Source: Methylocaldum sp. 14B
GTDB lineage: Bacteria; Pseudomonadota; Gammaproteobacteria; Methylococcales; Methylococcaceae
Length of the DNA stretch: 64,000 nucleotides
Direction of reading: 5' to 3'
NCBI RefSeq assembly: GCF_002005105.1
Contig: NZ_MSCV01000027.1
Span: forward strand, 24,635-88,634
Part shown: positions 46,760 to 55,365 of the stretch, one piece after another
Numbering within the stretch: the stretch's first letter is position 1
How the letters are laid out: every line of letters starts with the position of its first letter
Notes under the pieces: model-generated
Seen by the model: the letters and a program-made list of their open reading frames with translations, nothing else
Database searches by the model: none
Told to the model about the DNA's origin: nothing
Translations under genes and position numbers: made by a program

Positions 46760-48376
46760 ATGGCCAAAGGGCAACTCAAAGAGCCCCCGAAACTCTCGGG
46801 CGCGTTCCCGCTCGCGGGGCATATTTTCAGTTTCGGCAAGAATCCGCATGCTTTCATGATGCGGCTGCGCCGGCAACTGGGAGACGTGGCCGAATTCAAG
46901 CTCTTCCACCAAAGTATGGTGCTGCTGACCGGCACGGAAGCCAGCGAGGCTTTCTATCGCGCTCCCGACGAGGTGCTTGACCAGGGGCCCGCCTACAAGA
47001 TCATGACTCCGATTTTCGGCAAGGGCGTGGTTTTCGACGCGCCCATCGCAAGAAAAAACCAGCAGCTACTAATGCTGATGCCGGCACTCCGGGACAAGCC
47101 CATGCGGACCTATTCCGATATCATCGTCGGCGAGGTCGCGACTCTGCTCGATCGCTGGGGCGATTCCGGCGAAATCGATCTGCTCGAGTTCACCAAGGAA
47201 CTGACGATTTACACGTCCAGCCATTGCTTGCTAGGAGCCGAATTTAGATACGAGCTGAACCGAGAGTTCGTCGAAATCTATCGCGACCTGGAGCAGGGTA
47301 TTCAACCCATCGCCTACGTCTTTCCCGATCTGCCGCTGCCGGTCTTCCGCCGCCGCGACAAGGCTCGGGCGCGGCTTCAAGAATTGGTGTCTCAGATCAT
47401 GGAAAAGCGCGCGCAGCAGTCGGAGAACCGAACCAATGTCTTCCAGATGCTGATCGACGCGAGCTACGAAGACGGGAGCAAACTGACCGCACACGAGATT
47501 ACCGGCATGCTGATCGCCGCCGTTTTCGCGGGCCATCACACCAGTTCCGGAACCGCCGCCTGGGTGTTGATCGAGTTGCTCCGCCACCCCGAGCACATGA
47601 AGGCCGTCATTGCTGAAATCGAGGAACGATTCGGTATGGACGGCGCGGTCGATTTCGAGTCGCTGAGGCAGCTTCCCAAACTCGAAAACGTGATTAAGGA
47701 AGTTCTGCGCCTGCATCCGCCGCTGATCATTCTCATGCGCAAGGTGATGCAGGATTTTTATGTCAAGGACTACGTCATCAAGGCCGGCAAGTTCGTCTGC
47801 GCGGCGCCCTCCGTTACGCACAGAATTCCGGAATTATTCCCCCAACCCGACCGGTTCGATCCGGACCGGTACTCGCCGGAACGAGCCGAGGACAGGGATC
47901 TGTTCGGCTGGCAGGCTTTCGGCGGCGGGCGTCACAAATGCTCGGGAAATGCCTTCGCCCTGTTTCAAATCAAAGCCATTTTTTGCGTGCTTCTGAGGCG
48001 CTATGAGTTCGAACTGGTCGGTTCCCCGGAAAGCTATCGGGACGATTATCGAAAAATGGTGGTCGAGCCAGGCTCTCCTTGCCTTGTCCGCTATCGGAAA
48101 CGGCAAAATTCGGCCCTGATCGGCGCCCGAAAAGAGACTATGCGTGCTCGAAACGACGCAATCGCCGAGCGTTTTAGGATCGTTGTCGACCGCGATCTAT
48201 GTAAGGGTCATGCCCATTGCGTGGCGGAAGCGCCAGAAATCTTCCTGGTCGACGAAAAAGGCCGTCTTGAGGTGCTCGAGGAGCGGCCATCGGTGGCGCT
48301 GATCGAGAAAGCGAGGGCTGCGGAAAAATACTGCCCGAATCAGGCGATAAGAATACTGAACGACTCGGAATCCTGA
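46760..48376 (+). CDS. cyp51: Sterol 14-alpha-demethylase (CYP51)-ferredoxin fusion
   Basis: This 538-residue protein joins a cytochrome P450 to a ferredoxin. The P450 part has the CYP51-like I-helix AGHHTSSGTAAW (from residue 257), the K-helix EVLRLHPP and the heme loop FGGGRHKCSGN with ligand C394. From about residue 470 a ferredoxin domain follows (VVDRDLCKGHAHCVAEAPEI, then KYCPNQAIRI). Its three cysteines (C481, C487, C525) fit a [3Fe-4S] type. The same architecture is known for Methylococcus capsulatus CYP51. It should remove the C-14 methyl group with built-in electron delivery; a ferredoxin reductase would be encoded elsewhere. It is followed after eight bases by the DHCR24-like gene. 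Confidence 0.92.
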   Translation: MAKGQLKEPPKLSGAFPLAGHIFSFGKNPHAFMMRLRRQLGDVAEFKLFHQSMVLLTGTEASEAFYRAPDEVLDQGPAYKIMTPIFGKGVVFDAPIARKNQQLLMLMPALRDKPMRTYSDIIVGEVATLLDRWGDSGEIDLLEFTKELTIYTSSHCLLGAEFRYELNREFVEIYRDLEQGIQPIAYVFPDLPLPVFRRRDKARARLQELVSQIMEKRAQQSENRTNVFQMLIDASYEDGSKLTAHEITGMLIAAVFAGHHTSSGTAAWVLIELLRHPEHMKAVIAEIEERFGMDGAVDFESLRQLPKLENVIKEVLRLHPPLIILMRKVMQDFYVKDYVIKAGKFVCAAPSVTHRIPELFPQPDRFDPDRYSPERAEDRDLFGWQAFGGGRHKCSGNAFALFQIKAIFCVLLRRYEFELVGSPESYRDDYRKMVVEPGSPCLVRYRKRQNSALIGARKETMRARNDAIAERFRIVVDRDLCKGHAHCVAEAPEIFLVDEKGRLEVLEERPSVALIEKARAAEKYCPNQAIRILNDSES

Positions 48377-48384
48377 TTCGAGGC

Positions 48385-50013
48385 ATGACCAAGCTCGTAC
48401 CCAGCGAAGTTCCGGTGAAAGCGACAGGCGACCCTACATCCCGTGTTGTCGAACACATTCTCACCCATTATCGGGGGCTGTTCGCGACCGTCGTCCTTTT
48501 GCCGGTTTCGGCGTTGTATGGCGCGTATGTCTCGGTTCGCGACCGCATCGCCTTCCGCCTCAAGAGCGCTCCCGCGAAGCATGATCAAAAGGTAAAGAAG
48601 GTGATCGGGCAGATCGAGGCATGGAAGCGGGACGGTTGCCGGGAAAAGCTGTGCACCGCGCGCTCAGGCTGGAAATCCATGAGCGAGTTGGTGCCCAAGT
48701 ACAAGCTTTCCCATCGAAAGATCGACATCAGTCTTTACGACATCCTCGAGATCGACGAAGAACGGAGGTTGCTCAGGGTTGAGCCGCTGGCGACGATGGG
48801 CCAGATTTCACGATGCCTGGTGCCGCGCGGATGGACCTTGCCCGTCGTCCCGGAATTGGACGACTTGACGGTGGGCGGTTTGATCATGGGGTTCGGGGTG
48901 GAAAGCAGCAGTCACAAATACGGATTGATTCAGCACATCTGCGAATCCTTCGACATCGTGACGGCCGAAGGCAAGCTGCTCCGGTGCAGCCCATCGGAGA
49001 ATGCGGACCTTTTCTATCTGATCCCTTGGAGTCACGGCACACTGGGTTTTCTGGTCGCCGTTCAACTCAGAATAATCCCTGCCAAAAAATACGTCCGGCT
49101 TCACTATCGTCCCGTTTACTCACTCGACGATATGGTCGACGTTTTCGAAGCGGAGAGCAGGAATAAGGAGAAAAATGACTTCGTGGAAGGGTTGGTCTAC
49201 AGTCGCGACACCGCAGTCATCCTGTGCGGCATGATGACCGACGAGAAGGGGGCCGACGGACCGTTGAACGCCATCGGACGATGGTATAAGCCATGGTTCT
49301 ACAAGCACGCACAAACCTACCTCACGGAACGAAAAGAAGGGTTCGAGTACGTACCGCTCAGGGATTATTTTCATCGACATACTCGAAGCTACTTTTGGGC
49401 GATGGAAGAAATCATTCCCTTCGGCAATCATCCGCTTTTCAGATGGCTATTGGGATGGGCGCTGCCGCCGCGGATCGAGCTATTGAAGTATACGGAAACG
49501 GAAACGACCCGAAGGCTTCGGGAAAAGCATCACGTCGTTCAGGATATGTTGATGCCGATCCGATACTTGGCCAAATCCATTCAATATTTCGACGATCATT
49601 TCGAACTCTATCCATTGTGGCTTTCGCCCATGGCGGTCTACGAGAACGAGCGGAAGCTCGGGTTCATACATTCCTTCCGAGGCGAGGGTGACATTCTGGG
49701 TGAGCTTTATGTCGACATCGGCGCGTATGGCACACCGAAAAAGGACAATTTCAACAACGCCTCCGCCTTGCCCTCGCTCGAAAAGTTTGTCCTGGACCAT
49801 CGGGGTTATCAGGCGCTGTACGCCAGAACGACCCTGAGCCGAGAGAATTTTAGAACCATGTTCGATCACAAAGACTACGACAGATTGCGGGAGCAGCTGC
49901 CGTATTGCAAGCTGGCCTTCGATGAGATTTACGACAAGGTATCGTCAAAAGGCCGGACCTCGCCGGTCGAGCTGAGGCGTATGAATAAGGTGAGGCCACG
50001 GCATCCACGGTAA
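48385..50013 (+). CDS. FAD-dependent DHCR24-like sterol side-chain (C-24) reductase candidate
   Basis: This 542-residue protein has an N-terminal membrane segment (GLFATVVLLPVSALYGAYVS) and an FAD-binding PCMH-type domain with KLCTARSGWKSMSELVPKYK, LPVVPELDDLTVGGLIMG, GVESSSHKYGLIQHICESF and PWSHGTLGFLVAVQLRIIP. Layout and motifs follow the DIMINUTO/DHCR24 family, which reduces the delta-24 double bond of sterols with NADPH. It lies eight bases after the CYP51 fusion, with GAGG before the ATG, so the two are one operon. Methanotroph sterols have saturated side chains, which makes such an enzyme expected. Activity is inferred. Confidence 0.85.
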   Translation: MTKLVPSEVPVKATGDPTSRVVEHILTHYRGLFATVVLLPVSALYGAYVSVRDRIAFRLKSAPAKHDQKVKKVIGQIEAWKRDGCREKLCTARSGWKSMSELVPKYKLSHRKIDISLYDILEIDEERRLLRVEPLATMGQISRCLVPRGWTLPVVPELDDLTVGGLIMGFGVESSSHKYGLIQHICESFDIVTAEGKLLRCSPSENADLFYLIPWSHGTLGFLVAVQLRIIPAKKYVRLHYRPVYSLDDMVDVFEAESRNKEKNDFVEGLVYSRDTAVILCGMMTDEKGADGPLNAIGRWYKPWFYKHAQTYLTERKEGFEYVPLRDYFHRHTRSYFWAMEEIIPFGNHPLFRWLLGWALPPRIELLKYTETETTRRLREKHHVVQDMLMPIRYLAKSIQYFDDHFELYPLWLSPMAVYENERKLGFIHSFRGEGDILGELYVDIGAYGTPKKDNFNNASALPSLEKFVLDHRGYQALYARTTLSRENFRTMFDHKDYDRLREQLPYCKLAFDEIYDKVSSKGRTSPVELRRMNKVRPRHPR

Positions 50014-50175
50014 TTCGGCTTTCAAAACGCCGTTTACTTGAAGACCAGGCTCTTTACCAGAGAACGCCTGTTGCATTCGGTCGTGCAGAGAACTGGATGA
50101 GTCCCGATGTGTAAACGTCGATCGCTTCAGGAGAATTACAAGGCGACTAACGCCATGCGCTACGGATGAGGTCAA

Positions 50176-50965
50176 ATGGCTGCGTTTTCGGATAAAAATA
50201 TCAAGGGCCTGGCAGTCACAGGTGTTAATTATCGGCGCTACGAGGGAGGCAGTGATCCCAGTTTCGGTGTCCAAGTTACCGCCGCCGGCGTCAAAACGTT
50301 CTTTTATCAATACACACTTCACGGGCGCAGACGTTTTCTTCGCTTGGGCACTTACCCTGTACGACGCTCTATCCTGGGAAGAGATCCGGACGATTTGGAA
50401 CACGGACGGCTTCCATTTGCCTTATCGCTTGGCGATTCGTCTATTGTTGGCCACCGGTGGACAACGGTCAGGCGAAGTAACCCGCGCTGCCTGGTCGGAA
50501 TTCGACCTTGATGCCGGTCTATGGCTGCTTCCTGCTGCTCGTGTGAAAAATAAACGTGATCATCTCATTCCGCTCACCCGACTCGCCCTAGATATTCTGA
50601 ATGACTTGCGCAGCATCTACCCTGAAAGCAAATGGTTGTTTCCCGGTCGCCACAATCCGTTATCTGTGAAGCCTTGGAACGAGTCCACTTTACCGCATGC
50701 CGTGCAGGACTTTTGTACGGAAACAGGGATGGTGCCCTGGACCCCAAAGGATCTGCGACGTACCGTAAAGACGCGGATGGGCGAATTGGGGATCGATAAA
50801 CTGGTGCGGGACCGAATTCAGAATCATGCATTGAATGATATTTCGGCGAAGCACTATGATCGATACGACTACGTTGCAGAAAAGCGGGCTGCCCTTGAAG
50901 TTTGGTGCCGCCAGCTCGAAGAGTTAACCACTCGAGGTAGTGCCTCTCACCAGGTGGTCGAATAA
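50176..50965 (+). pseudogene. Decayed tyrosine integrase (P4-type), internally deleted and frameshifted
   Basis: The first 60 codons from 50176 encode the start of a DUF4102 arm-binding domain (VQVTAAGVKTFFYQYTLHGR, then RFLRLGTYP). Near 50360-50370 the frame shifts by one. The sequence jumps to the catalytic domain read in the frame of 50222-50965: LSWEEIRTIWN, LLLATGGQRSGEVTRAAW with the box I arginine, VKNKRDHLIPLT, PKDLRRTVKTRMGELG, and HALNDISAKHYDRYDY with the tyrosine nucleophile. The core-binding domain, about 100 residues, is missing. It cannot make a working recombinase as one protein. It lies 160 bp after the sterol cluster; no tRNA is adjacent. Confidence 0.85.
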
Positions 50966-50998
50966 GACTGTACCGGCTCCGACGTGTCCCGCAACTCA

Positions 50999-51888
<890 letters not shown>

Positions 51889-52108
51889 GACTCCATCCTC
51901 TCGAGAAACGGAGTCTCCGGAAATCCCGGGGCGGTTCAGTGGCCCGCAATTTCCGGCCGTTCTCTCGTTGCCCATGCTGTTATGTCACAGAACGGCCTCC
52001 ATTTTGTCACGCATCGGTAAGCAGATTGAAACGTGGTACGCCTATGATCCAGCGCGACCTTCACCGTGCGCCACACGTTTCTTGTGATCAACCCGACGGA
52101 GACTAGAT

Positions 52109-55063
52109 ATGAATGGCCTATGGCAAAGAAGAACTGCCGCGATTATTTCTATTGAATTGATACTGTCACTCGGGACATCGACCCTTGCATGGGGCCGCAA
52201 TGACGACGCGAGTACTTCCACTCGTGCCGGTATTGTCCTTACCGAGGGAGAGTTCCTGCCGACCGGCAAGCGCATCACACCGGATGCCGCCCCTCATGCC
52301 CTCTTTCAGCCGCTCAATCCCGGCCTACCCACACGTCCCGATTTCCTGGCCGATCACGCCGTCGATACGACCGTCAGCCCCGACGGCAGCACTCTGCTGA
52401 TCCTGACCAGCGGCTATAACCGCAATAACAGCTCCACCGGATCCCGAGTGGCAAAAGAATCCATGGAATATGTGTTCGTCTTCGACATAACCGGGCTCGC
52501 ACCGGTTCAGAAACAGGCGATCCTGGTGCCGAACACCTTCAACGGTTTGGCCTGGAATCCCGGCGGACACGAGTTTTATGTGTCCGGTGGTGTGGACGAT
52601 ACGGTTCGCGTGTACACGCGGAATGCGGGGCAGTGGTCCGAGGCCGCGGAAATTCCGCTGGGACACGCCAACCAGGGTGCTGGTCTGAATATTCGGCCGA
52701 TGGCTGCGGGCTTATCCGTCAACGCCAAGGGCGACCGGTTGCTGGTGGCCAATTATGAAAACGATTCCGTGAGTCTGGTCGACCTGAGCACGCGCACCAA
52801 GATCGACGAGCTGGATCTTCGCCCCGGCAAGACTGATCCTTCCCGAGCCGGCACCCCGGGCGGAACTTATCCCCTGGCGGTGTCTTTCAAGGGAAATGAG
52901 AAGGCCTATGTTTCGTCCCAGCGCGATCGCGAACTGGTCGTTCTCGACGTGGACGACAGCACAATGGCCGTACGCGGACGCATCAAGACCCAGGGGCAGC
53001 CCAGCAAGATGACGTTGAACAAAGCCCAGGACCGGCTCTACGTCGCCAGCGACAACAGCGATACGGTGCTGATCATCGATACCGTCGAAGATCGGATCAT
53101 CGAGGAGATCCTGACCACCGCACCCGAGCAGGTTTTCCCCAAAGCGAAAAGATTCAAGGGCGCAAATCCCAACAACGTTGCGCTTTCGCCGGATGAAAAA
53201 ACCTTGTTCGTCACGAACGGCGGCACCAACTCGGTGGCCGTCATCCAGCTCGGACGCGGCGGAGCAGAGAAGTTAAATAAGGCGGGAGACTACGACGATG
53301 CTCACGATGACAAGAGCCGGCTAATCGGTCTCATCCCCACCGGATGGTATCCGAATGCGGTCGGCGTGAAACCGGACGGCAGCACGCTCTACGTGGTGAA
53401 CGGCAAAGGGGTCGCCGGACCAAACACCCAGGCCTGCCGCAACACGCTCTCCACCGCGCCGGGTTCTCTTGGCGCCTGCAACGCCGCCAACCAGTACGTC
53501 TGGCAACTGGAGAAAGCGGGCTTTCTAACGCTGCCCGTTCCGGAGGGCAAGGATCTGGCACGGCTCACCTGGCAGGTCGCCTACAACAACGACTTCCCCA
53601 CCGTTCACGAGCACGCCAGATGGGAAGACACCATGGCCTTCCTGCGCAGCCGGATCAAACACGTCATTTATGTGGTCAAGGAGAACCGCACCTATGACCA
53701 GATCCATGGCGATCTGGAAAAAGGCAACGGCAACCCTGGCCTTGCAATCCTGTCTCCCTACAGTCCCAACCACAACCGGCTGGCCCGCCAGTTCGTGACG
53801 CTCGACAATTTCTACGACAGCGGCGAAACCTCGGGCGTCGGCTGGAACTGGACCACGGCGGCGCGGACTACGGACTTCACCGAGAAGACCCAGCCGCCCA
53901 ACTACGCCGGGCGCGGCCTGAGCTACGACTGGGAAGGGGCCAACCGCAACTTCCCGGTGTCGTTCACGCCGGAGGAACGACAGGCATCCGGATTGACCGA
54001 TCCCGATATGCTCGCCGGCAGCGCCGACGTGGCGGCCCCGGACTCACGGGATGGCGAAGCGGGCACCGGTTATTTGTGGGATGCCGCCCTGCGCGCCGGC
54101 TTGACGATACGGAACTACGGGTTCTACGTGACCAACCTCCCCGGTGCCCCGGTGGTCGACAAACCCTTCGGGCAAGGCGTCAAACAGGCGGTGGCTCTGA
54201 AGCAGGCATTGAAACCGTACACCGACGAATATTTCAGAGGTTACGATCAGAACAACTCGGACTTTTACCTGTTTAAGGAATGGGAGCGGGAGTTCGACCA
54301 TTACGTCGAGAGTGGCCAGCTTCCCAATCTCTCTTTAGTCCGGTTGCCCCACGACCACTTCGGCAATTTCGCTACCGCCCGGTTCGGCGTGAATACGGTG
54401 GAAACCCAGATGGCGGACAACGATTACGCGGTGGGCCGGCTGGTGGAGAAAGTCGCGAAGAGCCGCTTCAAGGACGATACGCTGGTTTTCGTCATCGAGG
54501 ACGATGCGCAGAACGGTGGCGACCACGTGGATGCGCACCGCAGCATCGCCTATGTGGTGGGTCCCTACGTCAAGCAGGGTGCGCTGGTATCCACCCGCTA
54601 CACGACGGTCAGCATGATCCGAACGATCGAAGAAGTTCTGGGCCTTCCGCCGCTGGGCATCAACGACGGTCTGACCGCGCCGATGGCGGATCTTTTCGAC
54701 AAAAAACAGGAATCCTGGAGCTACCAGGCCGTGGTCCCGGAAATTCTTTACAGCACCCAGCTCGAATTGCCGCCACGGGATGCCGCCCTGATCGCCTCGG
54801 CGCCCAACTGCTCGGGCATGACTAAACGGGATGCGACCTATTGGATGGCTGCCATGAGTCAGCAGGACTTCTCGGTGGAGGACCGTCTCGACGTCGAAGC
54901 TTTCAACCGCGCGCTGTGGAAGGGTTTGAAAGGCGAAAACGCGCCTTACCCGGCAGACCGCGACGGCGCGGATTTGCGCGAAAATCGCGCGGCGCTGCTA
55001 AAGGATCATTTCACGGCAGCGACCCGGCACTGTGAGGCCCTTCCAGTCGCTTCAAATCATTAG
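52109..55063 (+). CDS. Exported YVTN beta-propeller / phosphoesterase (alkaline-phosphatase-superfamily) fusion protein, paralogue 1
   Basis: This 984-residue protein has a signal peptide (ISIELILSLGTSTLAWG). A seven-bladed YVTN/YncE-like propeller spans about residues 85-480 (repeats such as GDRLLVANYENDSVSLVDL and KTLFVTNGGTNSVAVIQL). A PF04185-type phosphoesterase domain follows (HVIYVVKENRTYDQIHGDL, then NHNRLARQFVTLDNFYDSGE and VFVIEDDAQNGGDHVDAHR). The acidic and histidine residues are of the kind used for metal binding in the alkaline-phosphatase superfamily. It would act in the periplasm or outside the cell on a phosphate ester, perhaps a phospholipid. A GGAG site precedes the ATG, and a strong hairpin follows. 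The IS3 remnant lies 170 bp upstream. Confidence 0.85.
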   Translation: MNGLWQRRTAAIISIELILSLGTSTLAWGRNDDASTSTRAGIVLTEGEFLPTGKRITPDAAPHALFQPLNPGLPTRPDFLADHAVDTTVSPDGSTLLILTSGYNRNNSSTGSRVAKESMEYVFVFDITGLAPVQKQAILVPNTFNGLAWNPGGHEFYVSGGVDDTVRVYTRNAGQWSEAAEIPLGHANQGAGLNIRPMAAGLSVNAKGDRLLVANYENDSVSLVDLSTRTKIDELDLRPGKTDPSRAGTPGGTYPLAVSFKGNEKAYVSSQRDRELVVLDVDDSTMAVRGRIKTQGQPSKMTLNKAQDRLYVASDNSDTVLIIDTVEDRIIEEILTTAPEQVFPKAKRFKGANPNNVALSPDEKTLFVTNGGTNSVAVIQLGRGGAEKLNKAGDYDDAHDDKSRLIGLIPTGWYPNAVGVKPDGSTLYVVNGKGVAGPNTQACRNTLSTAPGSLGACNAANQYVWQLEKAGFLTLPVPEGKDLARLTWQVAYNNDFPTVHEHARWEDTMAFLRSRIKHVIYVVKENRTYDQIHGDLEKGNGNPGLAILSPYSPNHNRLARQFVTLDNFYDSGETSGVGWNWTTAARTTDFTEKTQPPNYAGRGLSYDWEGANRNFPVSFTPEERQASGLTDPDMLAGSADVAAPDSRDGEAGTGYLWDAALRAGLTIRNYGFYVTNLPGAPVVDKPFGQGVKQAVALKQALKPYTDEYFRGYDQNNSDFYLFKEWEREFDHYVESGQLPNLSLVRLPHDHFGNFATARFGVNTVETQMADNDYAVGRLVEKVAKSRFKDDTLVFVIEDDAQNGGDHVDAHRSIAYVVGPYVKQGALVSTRYTTVSMIRTIEEVLGLPPLGINDGLTAPMADLFDKKQESWSYQAVVPEILYSTQLELPPRDAALIASAPNCSGMTKRDATYWMAAMSQQDFSVEDRLDVEAFNRALWKGLKGENAPYPADRDGADLRENRAALLKDHFTAATRHCEALPVASNH

Positions 55064-55090
55064 CCCGTTGGCCGCGCATCCGGTACGCAG

Positions 55091-55118
55091 CGATGACAGG
55101 GGCAGTCCCCTGTCATCG
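55091..55118 (+). terminator. Stem-loop terminator after phosphoesterase paralogue 1
   Basis: CGATGACAGGGG and CCCCTGTCATCG form a perfect 12-bp stem with a CAGT loop. A T-rich tract (TTCCGGTTTTT) follows a few bases later rather than directly, so it may work as a terminator or a 3'-end protector. Confidence 0.6.
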
Positions 55119-55177
55119 TTCCGGTTTTTCTCCGGACGTTGACCCGCGCCCAAGAGTCAATGTTCGTCGGGGGGAGA

Positions 55178-55326
55178 TATTAACCCGGCCTATAAATATA
55201 GGCCGGGTTAATCCGGGGCAGGGATGCCCCGGCGCGGCGACAAGCCGCGTGAGCCCAGGCCGGGCGTGTACCGGGCCTGGGCGGCGGCCCGAAATACCAG
55301 GAGGGTATTTACGGGCCTGATTAATA
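55178..55326. repeat. Five-hairpin structured repeat, copy 2 (about 149 bp)
   Basis: The ends TATTAACCCGGCC and GGCCTGATTAATA are the same as in copy 1 (2579-2726). Differences are few: the central stem reads CGCGGC-GACAA-GCCGCG here and is perfectly paired, while copy 1 has lost that pairing. The long stem has one extra G (CCGGGCCTGGGC). The near-identity of non-coding DNA 52.6 kb apart suggests recent mobility or selection on structure. Confidence 0.85.
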
Positions 55327-55365
55327 ACTTCCCCCGTACCCACCACAACGTTATTGGAAATTCAC

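Larger units (their letters stand above)
55064..55365. other. Intergenic region between the phosphoesterase paralogues
   Basis: 302 bp filled by a terminator-like hairpin (55091-55118) and structured repeat copy 2 (55178-55326). No coding sequence is seen. The repeat ends 39 bp before the next start codon, so it probably lies in the 5' leader of paralogue 2. Confidence 0.6.

Noticed and set aside
46619..46912. N-terminal extension of the NTF2-like gene up to the ATG at 46912
   Set aside because: It would overlap the CYP51 start and the divergent promoter region. The ATG at 46618 has a good ribosome-binding site.
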